Positions 42,901 through 57,900 of a DNA stretch of 64,000 nt are shown here, one piece after another. The stretch spans positions 16,257,521 to 16,321,520 of the forward strand of contig NC_058193.1 of the NCBI RefSeq assembly GCF_907165205.1. Reading direction: 5' to 3'. The stretch is from Coccinella septempunctata. Lineage: Eukaryota > Arthropoda > Insecta > Coleoptera > Coccinellidae. Position 1 is the first letter of the stretch, and the number at the start of each line of letters is the position of its first letter. Both the position numbers and the translations under genes were made by a program. A model generated the notes under the pieces. That model worked only from the letters and a program-made list of their open reading frames with translations, was not told where the DNA came from and did not search any database.

Positions 42901-45900
42901 CTGAAAACTTGAGCAATGACACTATTATAGAGTTCCTTAATTTATATGAAAAGTACCCAATTATTTGGGATCCGCAAAACTTCATAAAAGTAGAAATTTG
43001 GTTACCGATGCATGGGCTGCTATATCCAATGAAATGTCCGTTTCATGTACAATTGAAACATTTAAGACATGAAATTGCATCTTGATTGTCGACTCAGAGA
43101 ATTCTAGTGCAGGAGTTGACGATATACAGGGTTAGAACTATTTAGAGGCTGGCTATAGGAATATCGAAAACCGTTAAAAGTGTGTCTTAAATTACAAAAA
43201 AGTAGTACACCAGTATAATCGCTATATAGGATTATGACTACACACCGAATTTCGTGTAGTTATCTCCAAAAACAAATGAGTTATGAAGAAAAAATGACAA
43301 TCTTGATTTTCAGTTTTTTCGAGATATCTCAGGAACCATCAGAGATATTTGGGAACTGTTTACACCCACCCACTCATCCTTGAATAACGCAACTTTTTCG
43401 TAATTTAAGTTACCCTGTATTTCTAACGGTTTTCGATATCCCTGTAGTCCCCTCTAAATAGTTCTAACCCTGTATAAGCCAGCATGTCCAATCTTGGAGT
43501 TTAACTTAAAAGTAGATCATACGCTATTACTACATCATCGGAGTCAGACGCCATTTTTTCGCACGCTTGTTTAACGTTCGCATTCTCACTTGCCTCGAAA
43601 AGACTGGCAAGACAAGCATGTCGTGTGTATGGTCTTCCGTGCACGAATATCGAGAATACCAACGTTTCCACAAACGTTCGTTGAAACGCTGGCGAAGGCT
43701 AGTTATGCCGTCTGTAGCCGCCTGAGGGTGTTGAGGAAAATTTTATTACAGAAGCAATACTCACTTCTCTAATTTGCTCTCAGCTCCTGTGTCAAACATT
43801 TCTACTTGCATACTACCACTTGATGTCTAAAAAAAATACATATTTCTACTAAAATCAATGTAAATATACTTATATGAGTGAATCAATGTACGTCATAACA
43901 ACTTGGCCACATACAAAAGGTGTAGAAATGTAAAAAGAGTTCAAATGCTCCTGAGACTACTAAAATGCCATTCCATCAATCCAAAAAAGAACTTGTCTTG
44001 GAAATAATCAATATCAAGGACAAAATTTGCTTACAACCATAATATCGGTTTCACTTATTCTGATATCAATTGAAATTCATTCTGGGAGGATTCTGAAACT
44101 TTTTATTAATCTATGGTTTTCACTCCCAATCTCTGGAACAAAATCAATTAAAAAAATGAAATAAACGACTTGCTCCTGCAATTGTTTGTCAATTAATGTC
44201 AAACAAAAGATACAATTCAGAAGATTTTCGAAAATTGATTTTCGTCTGATGAAGGAGTCTGATATAGACTCCAAAACGTTACTATATAAAATTATAATTT
44301 CAAAGTTCTTTATTTTCAGTTCATTGTCAAGCAACAATTTTTTCTGGTTGATTTGCTCCTGACAAATTAGTGCAAGAATTTACACAGGATCAAATCGTTT
44401 ATTTCACTTTTTTAATTGATTTTGTTCAGAAGATTGAGAGTAAAAACCCTGAAAAGTTTCAGGAAATACACTTATTCTGTTTATACTAACTTATTATCAG
44501 CTCCAATGATCATGTTAACGCTGCAAACGAACTTACTATGTTACATTCAAATTCGGGAGGTTAGCCGTAACACCAACATGCAGTGTTAATGCATCCAGTA
44601 CGTTATTACGCAGAGATGTATTCATAGTGTTACACTTAGAACACTCCTGTATAAAAATATCGCGTTATTCAGTTTGATTACACCGGCCTCTTGGATTTGG
44701 AAGCACTATATCTAAGTACCTAGAGTTGGATCACGGAAGTTATTCAGTGAATTTTGATTTTTCAAAAGTTGTTTATGGCTGTATCCGATTTAAAGGCTTT
44801 AATATCACGTGGAAGTTTTTGTATTTGCTCATGGACTGTAATTCAGAGCAGTAGATTCTGCATTTACTGAACCAATTACTAGCTTTAACAAATCCTTCAT
44901 ATTTTTTTATTGCCAAAGACTATTCAATTGGTGTTTTACATGAAAACAAATACAAGGAAACATTGCTAAAAAGTCAACACATAGGTATTTAGAAAAAATA
45001 AAGAAGTCTAGTAGCAATGATATTCAAATAAGTTTCCTCGATGTGGCCTTGAACTTAATTCAACAGAATATATAGACAAAATTGAGACAAAATGAACAAG
45101 TGATGAATGGAGGTCTAGCGTCCTGAGAAAAGGACAATTAATATTACAGAGTACATAAGATTAATCGAAACATTATAAATTATTCACTTTCCTGAGTATT
45201 CACTCAACATTTGTAACCTGCATAAAAAGAAAAACAAATGGCACAAACACTAAAAAATATCTATATCATTTCTTACCGAGATTTCACTCATAGCTATATC
45301 TTCATTAGATGCTCCAGATGACTTTATCACATGACTGGGTGATATGTTTGGAGTGCAGTTGCAATCCATAGGCTCCGACGCACTTGGACTAGAATCGTTT
45401 TCATTAGATACCCTTTCAGCATTCATTATTTCTTTTGAATTTCTTTCTTCTCCAATTACTTTATCCTCGCTATTTCTTATGCCTAGACCGCTATTTTGAG
45501 AATTGATATATTCCTCATTTGTGTTGTTGATTTTGGGTTTGATAATTGCACCGCTTAATACCGTTATTTGTTTTGTTTCGTCTTGATTTCCCGCCACTGG
45601 TATAGGAATCGATACTGTTGTGATTGGATTTGGAATAGATTCATTACATACCACTTTGGACTCCGAAACTAAGGAATTCATAATAGGCCCTGGCACAGGA
45701 TTCACCATACTGTCATTTACAGTAACCTGGAAAGCATTCAACTGTAACATAACTGCTCATATGTATCTATCAAAAAATAAAAAATAAATAAGGAAGCCAC
45801 GATTTTCAGATTGGTAACCAATTGTACATTCCAATAGAGTTGTATACTAATAGCAACTACTTAGAAATGGCTAATGTGTAAACTAAATTGGGATGTGAAT

Positions 45901-48900
45901 TATTCAAGCATATTTTTTGGATGAAAACAATGGGAATATATGGATTGCGATATATCAAATGAAAGGTAATTTGATTACCTATTCAGCGATGTGGCTAAAA
46001 CTAGAATCGGTTGTGCCGTTTTTTGTATTGAAAAATTACGAAATAATTAATAATTTGTGAGAATACTGCAAGCGGATCATTATTCTTTTACTAATTATTA
46101 TTAATGGAAATCCACGAATCCATGGATTCGTATTTTCGAAGGCGGGTCTCCCTATGCTTTTTTGAATTTGAAATCTCTCACCCTTTACGCTCCACACCAC
46201 TCTACTTCATTTTTCAAATAGGTATATGTTATTTTTTTGGCATGCTGTATATCACAATCCATATGTTCCTATTTGACAAAAAGTAGAGAGGTGTGGAGCA
46301 TAAAGGGTTAGAGATTTCAAATTCAAAAAAGCATAGGGAGACCTGAAATTACTATTATATAGATAGAACTGTTATTCGTAACAGAATTTAATCCAGTTTC
46401 ATATCTATAGCGTTTCTCTATGACTGACTGGACTGCGGGACGTCATGGTCACCATCAGTTTTTGTAGATTTATTCCCGGTAACGGGATGCAGCAATGAAT
46501 GAATGAATGAATGATGATGCAGCATATCAATGTAACGGCGTAGTCTTGACCTTTAAATTTACATTGTACTGAACTCTTCATTATAAAAATGAAATAGTTA
46601 ATCAATTCGCATTCTTTATGGCAAATGCATAGGTGGGATAGTTTTGATTGCTTCTGAATAACATATAAAAAAAACTTTTTGTGATTCAAAATTGTGTAAG
46701 ATGGAAGTAGAATATTTTATGAATAAGGACAATAAATTCTCACCTCTGCCAAGGCTTGCAATTGTGTTGCATTGACTGTTGAAGTAACAGTGGAACTAGT
46801 ATTGGTTGTAGCAGTCAGACTCATGCATGTATTAATGGAAGGTATTATTGGCACAGGAATAACTAGAAAAATAATTCGATTAACAATCACAAATATTATC
46901 TATTTTTGTCATAATATTTGGTCTAAGGCCCAGTTCCAGGATAATCCAATTTTTAAACTGTAATTTTGAAGGGAATAATAAAGGATTAAAATTTAAATAG
47001 AGCGGACTATCCTACAACTGTCCATAGGAGACCCAATTAATTTTTGAATATACATATTTCTATATTTGAAAAAACAGTTTATTATTAAATCAGCTCTTTT
47101 CAAAAGAATTCGGTGAAATGATGATTTTCCCTCGTATCTCGAAATTCGAAGCAAAAACGTCACAATATGCATTCGAATATTTTGAGCCAATTTGTATGTT
47201 TGGTCAATACAGTGGTACTCACCAGTAACAGCCGGTTGTGGCTTTGCAATAGGACCCCAAGCTGACTTAGGTTTAGAGAATTCTGGAAGCCACTCTTTGA
47301 TAGCATTTCTCAATGCTTGTCTAGGATGATACATATTAGGAGATAATGTAGCAGGTACATCTTCACACATTTGACCATCCTCTGTTTCCGTTTCAAGCTT
47401 TATGTCGGCTGATACAGTATCATCTGTTGACAATAGTAAACCAATGAAAAAAAAAGTGATGGAACTGTGAAATGAAATCGAAACTCATGAAATTAAAGCT
47501 TGAAAGATAAATCATATACGCAGGGCGAGTCTTCGACACGTACATACAGGGTGTTTTCAAGGGTGAGGCTTTTTTTTGACAGAAGGTAGAACTCATCAAA
47601 ATAAGTCGTGTCACCAAAAATTGTCTATATCAAATATCCAAGATGGCTGAGATACAACCCCTAAAAGTTTGACAAAATTTCATTGAATTTTAAGTACGGG
47701 ACTGTGGAAGGTGACTCTGGCTTCGGAAAAAGAAACAAAACAAACATATGGCTGTACAATGATTCAATACCAAGTAAATCGAAAAAGAAAGCAGGTCACT
47801 TGAGAGAATAATGATTGCAGCATAGTGCAATTTAGGTTGCAATAAAAATTTAGAAAATCGATGCAGCTTCTTGAAAGTGCCTACGTTAGTTATGTTGAAA
47901 AAGTGCTATGATGTTTCCCCATTTCATCCCATTTTTACGACGATTGTTGGAAGGTTCGAACAAGAAGATTGTGGTGCCCATTGTGAAAAAATTCGTGAAT
48001 AATTTAGACGAACTTTGTTGGTGAGATTTTGAAGTAATATTCTTTTTTTTCACACTTGTGCCCTGAGTCTCTTCTCTCAGTTGGTATCGAAATGAGCCAT
48101 TTCATAAAATCGTGTAAGTTACTAAAAAATAATGAGAACATTCGGCAACCCTAAGTTTCCATTTTCATTACAACGTAAATATCGAACGTGCCAATATCCT
48201 AAACGAAACTACATGGTCGAATCGATAAGTTGTTTCGATTGCTTAGAGATAATTCAGCTTACAAACGGTCTATAGTCGTATTAGGTTCTATTTCAGTAAT
48301 CATTTTCAATTTTTCTTTCGAGTTTGTCATTTTGAAAGTTTTGTTTAAGTGATTCTTGTGAAACGCTTCATTTTGACCAGTTCTACCTTCTGTTAAAAAA
48401 AAGCCTCACCTTTAAATACACCTTGTATATTTTAACAGTGGAAAACATGTAAGGCAACGGTGCTTATACAGGGTGATTCATAACTATTTGGACATAGGCT
48501 AAGGGCAGATTGTTTGGACCAAAATATGGCGATAGGACCAAATATACCTCAATAAAATATTGCTGTGGAAAAAGATAGAGGGCGTTAAAGTTGAATTTTT
48601 CAAAAGGGGACAGAATAATATTTTCTTCGAAGTTCGAAAGTCCTCTATTAAAAGAATTAGAAAAGGCATAGAAGTCCGAGGAGGCCACGTAGAACATTTA
48701 ATTAATGTTTATTCTTTTTAAGTTACATTGTTTTTAATTATGCTTTATCGTCGAAATAAATGAATAAAATAAATAAATCGTTACTTCAAATCCTCTTCCG
48801 ATGCTCTGAACTGTTCAGTTGTGTTTTTCTTAAAAACGGATGAAAAAATATAGTGAAATTATTAGCAAAAAACGAAAAAAAAATTCAACTTTAACGCCCT

Positions 48901-51900
48901 CTATCTTTTTCCACAGCAATATTTTATTGAGGTATATTTGGTCCTATCGCCATATTTTGGTCCAAACAACCTGCCCTGAGCCTATGTCCAATTAGTTATG
49001 AATCACCCTGTATACACCAGGATTTCTTCGTCTTCAACTAGACATTGCCCCGACAAATTGAAGGATTAGCCACGGGTTGCCCTCTTTTCCCTCTTTTGGC
49101 TGACTGTTTTCTAGAGAAACTTGAGTTACTCATCCTAATTAATTGGACCCAGATAATACGCTGGTATAGATATGTCGATACCGATGTGATATCTTTGTCA
49201 TATTGCATGGTTTCCCCGAAGATGCCCACACCTTGCTGGGTTTCATCAACGACATTAACCCCAACGTCACTTTAAATTTTCTTGACCTTTCTATCTCGAG
49301 AACTGACAGTGGCTTTCTTGATTTCCAGATGTACAGGAAGTCCACACATATTAATCACATAATTCCCGCATATTCCCATCATCCGTGTAGCCTTAAATTG
49401 GCATCTTGGCGCTGTTACATCGGCACAGCCCACAGTGTACCCCTCTCCCAGAAAAGCCGAACTAAAAGACTCAAAATCATTAAACAAATAGAATTTAATA
49501 ACGGATACAACCCAAGTTCAATGGATCGGCTCAGTAATAACATATTGTCCAGAAGAAGACAGGATTTGGCCTATTGTTCAAATACCCTCGACTCAGACCG
49601 AAGAAGTTTCTCCCTTCTTTACATTTTTCCAAAGCCATCTCGCATATTCTCGAGAATTCCTGTTAGGGGGTGAAGATCTCTTTTTCCGAGTCTTCCTCCC
49701 TGGGTGATATTTTGTGTAACTCAAAGGATACAGTGAATATAATACATTGTAGTGGCATCTATAAGTTACAGTGCAACTTCTGTGATAAGTCATACTTAAG
49801 ACAGACCAGAAGAAGGTTGGAGTTAAGAATAAAAGAAAATACGTTGGATTCCAAGTATGCCTAATGAAGACGTTCAGGATATCCAAAATATTTCAATCTA
49901 TATTAATAAAAGAGGATCTATGGTTTACTTCAAAATGCTTTATTGTTCAAACGATCGCACCAAATTGGACAATTCTTTTTTTGTTGTGTTTATTATTGTT
50001 AGGACAAGGTTTATATAACAAAATATTCCCAAAAAAAATTGTACAGAACAGAAAAAAAAGCATTCCTTTTTCTTACGACCAATCGAGCAATCATAGAGTA
50101 CTTATAGGTTTTCCACACATTTTTGTTTATGGAATATCATCCACAGCACGTCTCCTTTACTCATATGCCACATTGTCACACAATCACCGAGTCAGCTAGT
50201 TATTTATAAACTTGGTCATAAAAAATGGAAACCTCATTCTCAAAGTCATACTCAGATTGGGGTGACTTTAATAAGTACAACTTTTTCGCATCTTATTGAG
50301 TGGTTTATGTCTAATATTTTCTAAAGTAAGGCATACTATCTCCTTCTGAATTTATTTTTTCAAGAATGATGTATAGTCCATTCAAGAATGATTGACATCT
50401 GGGTGGCTATGGAAAATCGAGTTCAAGTTGGCAATAAGCCCATAACTTAAGATTTTACGCGGAATTCAACCGGCGCTATCAAGAACTTCTTCAATAGATG
50501 GCTAGACAGGTAATTTTCCTCTGAATGGAGTACAGGAAGTGGTCTCAGGCAGTCGAGGCTTCTCATCAAGAGATCGTTCTCTATACCTGAGATCAAAAAC
50601 TACTGGCTGTTGAGAGGAAACAGCTGAGTCTGGTGACTGGAGCAATAACTGGCCATCTGTTTTATAAACACTTAAATAGAATGGGACTGACCGGCTGTTC
50701 CCTATGCCGCTGGTGCAGGAGCACTGATGAAATGGTTGAACATATTCTGTTCATCTGCAGCAAACTTGAAGAGTTAAGGATGACGCCTAGGAAACACAGC
50801 ACCCACGATTTCTATGGTGAGAGAGAGTATTCTCTATCGATTTGTAGAATTTTTGTCAGCTAGTCTCAGGATTTGAGTATCTCCAACTACAAACTGATGA
50901 ACAATTGCTCACTAAGCAATTCAGCCCGATGGAGCACCGCAAGTAGAATAAGAAGTTGCGGAATTCAGGTTGGTATGTGAATCTATACATGACCGACGAT
51001 AATTTGAATTTTGTACTGCTATTTATGTTTCTAATTTTAATTTATTCGTACAAATTATAAACATCATTATATCTTTTCTGAATGATGATTAATATACTCT
51101 GAATTGGAATATTTACTTATTTCCAAATACTTTTCTAGGTTATATTTATATTGTTGCGGAAAATTCATAAATATTCCGAAAGCAATGAAAATCTAGCTCT
51201 CGATGACAGCGACAGTAGTTGGAAAAAAATATACTTTTTCTACAAGCGTGCGCGTTCAACCTTTTTCCCGCACGCATTTCAAGTTGCAAAGAGTCACTTT
51301 TCCAAAACGTGCGGGAAAAACGCCTGCTATTTCTTTCCCGCACGCATTTGCGTGCGGGAATGGATTAGCAGGGGTTTTTCCCGCACGCAAATCTTATAGA
51401 ATAAATTAAATTCTATCATGTCTCTATGCACCGAACGTCAACGATGAGTAACCCATGGTAACGACATGCAGAATTACGTCTGTCATTTTATATGAATTAA
51501 TCAAATGAGATATGATCTGTATCGTGCAATTGATATATTTATATATTTCAAGCGCTTGTAGAAAAAATATTGTTCCTAACTCTTGCGGAAAGTGTCTTGC
51601 CCGCACTCAACTGCTTACCCGAACTCTGCTTCGCATCGTTCGGGCAACGGCAGTTTCGTGCGGGCAAGTATCACTTTCCGCACTTGATAGGAAAATAACT
51701 ATTTTCTACAAGCGTGCGCGTTCAACCTTTTTCCCGCACGCATTCCAAGTTGCAAAGAGTCACTTTCCCAAAACGTGCGGGAAAAACGCCTGCTATTTCT
51801 TTCTTTTCTTTCTTTCTTTCTTCCGCACGCATTTGCGTGTGGGAATGGATTAGCAGGGGTTTTTCCCGCACGCAAATATTATAGAGTAAATTAAATTCTA

Positions 51901-54900
51901 TCATGTTTCTATGCACAGAACGTCAACAATGAGAAACCCATAGTAACGACATGCAGAATTACGTCATTATATTATATGAATTAATCGAATGAGATATGAT
52001 ATGTTTCGTGAAATGGATACATTTATATATTTCAAGCGCTTGTAGAAAATAGTTATTTTCCTATCAAGTGCGGAAAGTGATACTTGCCCGCACGAAACTG
52101 CCGTTGCCCGAACGATGCGAAGCAGAGTTCGGGTAAGCAGTTGAGTGCGGGCAAGACACTTTCCGCAAGAGTTAGGAACAATATTTTTTCTACAAGCGCT
52201 TGAAATATATAAATGTATCCATTTCACGAAACATATCATATCTCATTCGATTAATTCATATAATATAATGACGTAATTCTGCATGTCGTTACTATGGGTG
52301 TGCGTTCAACCTTTTTCCCGCACGCATTCCAAGTTGCAAAGAGTCACTTTCCCAAAAAGTGCGGGAAAAACGCCTGCAATAATGGATTAGCAGGGGTTTT
52401 CCCGCACGCAAATATTATAGAGTAAATTAAATTCTATCATCTTTCTATGGACAGAACGTCAACGATGAGAAACCCATAGTAACGACATGCAGAATAACGT
52501 CTGTCATTATATAGGTATGAATTAATCAAATGAGATATGATCTGTTTCGTAAAATGGATACATTTCTATATTTCAAGCGCTTGTAGAAAAAATATTGTTC
52601 CTAACTCTTGCGGAAAGTGTCTTGCCCGCACGAAACTGCCGTTGCCCGAACGATGCGAAGCAGAGTTTGGGTAAGCAGTTGAGTATCAGTATCACTTTCC
52701 GCACTTGATAGGAAAATAACTATTTTTCTGTTCTAACGAAGAAAATTTGTTGCCGAACACATATATTCCGAGTTCTGTGATTGAAACTACAGAAATTATT
52801 GAAGATTCTTTGCGACCAGATATTTAGCTTCGTCTGAACTTCAAGGCCTACTGGGATGTCAATCATTATTGAATGGACTATATCCAATTCTAAAGTCTTT
52901 GACAATCCCTTACATTTTACTTGGGTTATCAGAGAGCTAGATTAAAAATTAGACCTCATCAGTCTAGCTCTGTGAAAGGGAAAAAGCTCTATTAATTTAA
53001 CAAAATCCATAACCATAATCAATTATGGAAGGTTATCTCTACGACTAACTATAGCGCGGATGTCCACGAGAATCAAGGTAAATTCAAACTGGTTCTACAT
53101 AATTAACATCAGGTATAAAAGTCCCCCATCAAATCAATTTCACCGCTTTTAACCGTATTTTGAGATGAAAATTGACCTGTTCGAGCGTTTTTCTACAAAG
53201 TAGAAGACACCAAAATATGAATTTTGTGCGTTGCTTTTTAATCGCTCTGTATAAAATTGTTAATGGTATTCTCTTTGCGCCCGAAATTTTGCGGTAGATC
53301 CGAATGTTAGATTGCGTCATGGGGTTCAGTACAACTTCATTCAGTGGTTCATATGGGTTCAAAAAGACATATTTCCTGATAATTCCGGCGAATGCTTTCG
53401 AAAACGTGTGATACAATAAAAAAATGATACATCATTAACGGCCGGTTTCATAATTAAACCTAAAGCCGCTTTAACTTTAAAGCTTCCTTTAACCCTGCTT
53501 ATGACAGTAAAGGAAGCTTTAAGCTTAAAATGACTTTAAATTTGATTATGAAACCGGACGTAATATTTCTTCAGCCAACACAAAATGATTAAACTACACT
53601 TGATTACTGAACAGGCGTGTTGTAATAAAAACATAGCCAAAAATCATCTCAAAAAATGAGTTATTCGAACTAGAACCAGGAGGTTATTTTTGAAAAAAAA
53701 ACTTACTCAGAGTGAGATCTCTTTGACCATCAATATTACACCTTGACCACTGCGCCAACGTATGAATGGCAATAAAATTTGCACCATATTCGCAGTTTGG
53801 ATTGGTGACCACACCTCTCAATTTTGGAATGAGATCTGGGGATCTCCCAGAATACGGCCCTAAGAATACTCTTTTTTGATCATAATCATTAGCGTGTATA
53901 TTGTCCCAAATTACTGGAGGTCTCCTCAAAGCTTCTGTGATTTCTTGAATGTTCTCAGCTGTTAAAGTCCTTGTTATTACTTTTTGACCTGCAAATAAAT
54001 GTACGGTTATTTTAACACTTATTTCTTTCTGATTTCCATAACACTTTTGATAAACACCAGACGCAAAAAAAAACGACCATAACAAAAAAAAAATTGCTAA
54101 AACCTCAATTCTTCAAAAAAGTTCACACTGAAAATATCACAATGGACAAAAAAAAGTGAACTATCTAGAGATTCTTAAGCTATTGTGAATTATATCCCAT
54201 ATTCAGCTCGATTCCGTTTAAAAAAAGGTATAATTAGTTTGTAACTTAATTGGTTCCGGAAATATAACTAGAGTCCGACCGAACTTTCGGTTTCGGTTTC
54301 GGCCTAGTTTCGGCCAAAAAAACAGGTTTCGGCTCAGTTTCGTTTTCGGCCAAAATCCAGCCGAAACTACAGCCGTAACCGAAACTGAGTTCGGTGCAGC
54401 TGCGCTGCTAAGGGTTATCCATAGAATTGTTACTCTTTCGTTATTCATCGCGTATGCGAATGAAAAAATAATTGCGAACAGGCTTGTAATTTCTTAGGGC
54501 TAGTTCAGCGACTGTGTGCCCTCCTGTGACTAAAGAGACCCAACCGTGACCTGCAGATCCTTCCACACTCCGGGCATGGATAGTCACCAACCAGATCTGG
54601 CCGCCGCTGAATCCTTCTCGGGTCTTCATTATAACTTGTGTACCAAAGACCTCCACTGTGACCTGTACAACGCTAGTTGTTCCCAGTTATGATTGGCATT
54701 AACTGATTTTAGGGATTGATGCAGTTTATCCTTAAACCGCTTATACTGGCCTCCTGGTTTTCGGGCTCCTTATGTGAATTCGCCATACAAAGCTATTTTG
54801 GGGAGTCTTGTGTCTTGCATCCTCAGAATGTGGCCGCTCCATCTAAGTCGGGCCCTCGTTACTTGTGTCTCAATTGTTGTACAACTCGCGCGTTGCAAGA

Positions 54901-57900
54901 CTTCTGCATTCGAAACTTTGTGGAACCATCTGATGTGCCTTATTTGTCTTAGATGACGTTGTTGCGTTTGTTGTTCAAGCTGTTTAATATGTCGCCTGTA
55001 GGGCGTCCAGCTTTCGCTTCCGAAAAGAAGCGTTGGGAGGACGACTGCTTTGTAAACAGCTGTCTTGGTCTTCAGATTGAGGTCGTGATTTTGAAACACT
55101 CTGACCTTTAGCTTCCAGAATGCCCGTGATGCCGAATTGATACGGTTGTGTATTTCCGTGTCTAGGCTAGCCCTAGTATTTATGAAGCTTCCCAAGTATT
55201 TGAACTGCTCGACCTGTTCTAGAGTTTCATTCTCAAGGCTGATATGTTTTCGAAGGCTTGGCAGCCAATTCGTTTCTAATGGCAAAGCTTACGCCATGTT
55301 GTCTGATTTCGCCTTCCGGCAAGCCTTTCCAGAAAAAAGTATACGCTTGTTCTACCAAGCTACCTTCGTCCGAAAAGCGTGTCTCGCTTAAGACAACTAT
55401 TGCAATGGACGTTCGTTGCAGTTCCTTATCGATTAGGGCAGTACGCCTCTCTGGTCGTTCAGCCTTGGGGTTGTCTAGCAAGGTTCTGACGTTCCATGCT
55501 GCAAAAGCTATGTGCTTTTCATTGGTGGTTGTTCGATGATTCACTCGTTCAGGCACCCTCCCCCGGAGATTCGAATGGGAGGGTATTTTACCTCCGGATA
55601 CAAATTTTGTCCTGTTCGACTGATCCATCTTTTTGTAGGAGCTGCGTTAGAAGGTGTTCAAAAACTGCACTGGTAACGCTGTCAGTGCAACTTTTGTTGC
55701 GGTTACGACTAGATTATCTTGTGGCACAGGTATCGTGAGACGATAAGGTCTGAGACGTGACTTGAGCAACGCAGAGAACCATTTCCTGCTCAAGCCAATG
55801 TTTAGGCTAGGTAATTGTGGGAAACAGAGTTATACCGCTCATGTTCGGTCGCCAGAGCCTCGTTCGTAAAAACAGGGTGCACCGCGAGTAGGTGAGGTTG
55901 GCATTTGAGAGGAGAGGCTATAAAACGCATCCTTCCCCCATTAAAATGAGGGATAAAAAAATTCTATGGGGGTGGACGGTGGGGAATGGGAATTACCCGA
56001 TTACCCCCCTCTGAAACCGCCACTGCCCCTGGTACAACTTCCAAGGTTTCTATAATTATCAAATTATAAAAAATAATTGATCAATTAACTAGTTCCCCCA
56101 CTTTTTCCAAAGGAAAAGATTATAGCTCGTGACCATAGAGTTCAACACATGGAATACATCTAGTCATCTTTAATAATATTCGCTAGATGTCACCCACTCT
56201 ATATGACTAAAACTTTGCATGAACTTTCATTTGAGGGTCAAGAAAACTAGATCAGCTTTGCTTTCCTTGAAATATTGGAAAAACAAATTTTTTCTCATTG
56301 GTGCTAATAAGCAATGAGTAACTTAAGTACCTAGATGGGTTGAACTCTAAACTGATCCTAACAAAAATCATGTGTTTCTACAGGGTTGTCGAAATTCATT
56401 GTCAACTGAGGGGATCTCGAGAACTATAAGAGCTAGAATAAAACGGATGACACAGTCTCAAGCTCTTTTTTCCTGACTAGTCCAAATATGAAAACAGAAT
56501 CGGCCTATCATTTCTAGACTTTGAGTCATGAACAAAAATGGAGACATTTGCAATTTTCAATTAGTACCTTCTTTCAACTTGACTCGAAAATCATTATGAC
56601 ATTCTAGAGGCACTTTTTATGAGTAATTCAAACAAATTTATTGAATTTTTTAATAGAGCCATTTTCATGATTCAAATTTTTTTAATGTTAACTGAAGTTG
56701 AAAGTTTCTCTATCTTGCTGCAAATTTTTTGCTGATTTAAAAGTGTAAATATGAGAAAGAAAATACCTCTTCCTGCTTTCTGTTTCATTATTGAATAATA
56801 AGACAATAAGTAGGCTTGGAACATAGATATGTAGATGAAATGGCCATTGCAGTGCTTTGAATGCATTTTTTGTAGTACACACATCCAATGTTTCTCTGTC
56901 TTTGTGCCCACAATGTGTAATTTTTTTGGTTTTTGAGATACCTTTCTCGGGAAATCCAGATATCGAGTCAACAAGTTTCCATACTGAAGAACCCAAGAGT
57001 TGGGTGAATTATTATGGTTATTTTGAGATGTTCATTTATACATCGATTTGTTGCAACAAGACTGTGAATCTAGTGTATCTAGTGAACTGAATGGGATTTT
57101 TTTTCTGCAGAATTGTAATATGTATTCATAATGCCATAATGAATAGCCAGGATTTATTCAACTCAACTGTTTCCTTCTCAGTGGTACTTCCGACTATACC
57201 AGAAGTGAACCAAACTTATTCCTAATGGGATAATCCATATTTTATTACATTTTTGGATTTTCCACAAAGTTTAAACTGTGGTCTATTTGAACTTTTTCAT
57301 TGTAAACATCACAAAGGAAAACTAAGATGATCTTATTTGGTCTCTAACGAAGCTATTTAAAAAGTAATATCTTTTGTACAAATTATACTTTTTTTTGCCA
57401 TTTTGGTCCTAATACAATTGAACTAATCCGGTTTTACTCAGAATTACTGAATATGATGACTATTCTATGTATATTTATTTCTTACCTGTCCACATAATGT
57501 TTATTTCAGGAGATAACTTGGATCCTAATGTATTGAGATACTCTGAATTTGTTACATTTGGTATTGCCCTTGATGAACAATACTGAGTTGGACATACAAT
57601 AAATTTGGGGTGTCCTAAATGCTGATATACTTCATTGGTGATTGATACTTGAGCTTGAGCAAAGGACTGGAATATTTCCTTGTCAGCTTCACACATTTCT
57701 GGTTCTATGTCATCAAATAACAATGAAAATGCTTCACAACCAAATTGAGATACTTGTTCTAATTTTCTTTTCAAGGCAGTTATTTCTTTGGTACTACTGT
57801 AAGTTATATCTAAGCCTGGTGACAGTGCATAGTAAAATGTGATGTTTTGGTCATTGGCAGCTTGAATTAAACCTGACAGATGTTCAGCTTCCTCAACGGT

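Larger units (their letters stand above)
42312..43723. mobile_element. TIR element in Oga intron 8
   Basis: Ends AGGCGGCTACAGACGGCAT and ATGCCGTCTGTAGCCGCCT are perfect complements. Subterminal regions (CAACGTTGGCG, ACGTTCGTTG) also resemble each other. No transposase was seen, and no clear target duplication. Two smaller MITEs are nested in it. Confidence 0.75.
43765..47423 (-). other. Oga: Oga exons 5-8: linker region
   Basis: Exon 5 (47223-47423) has acidic ADIKLETETEDGQ and the helix ALRNAIKEWLPEF. Exons 6 (46744-46862) and 7 (45277-45741) are Ser/Thr/Asn/Pro-rich and look disordered, with SEPMDCNCTPN near the end. This is comparable to the low-complexity insert of animal OGA. Exon 8 (43765-43826) is a 62-nt exon leading into the stalk. 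Confidence 0.85.

Noticed and set aside
46114..46131. 18-bp palindrome ACGAATCCATGGATTCGT
   Set aside because: No duplication flanks it and the arms match no transposon end here; short palindromes of this size can occur by chance.
56137..56155. Half-palindrome CCATAGAGTTCAA
   Set aside because: It resembles the right arm of the CATTGAAC footprints, but no left arm or 8-bp repeat exists.
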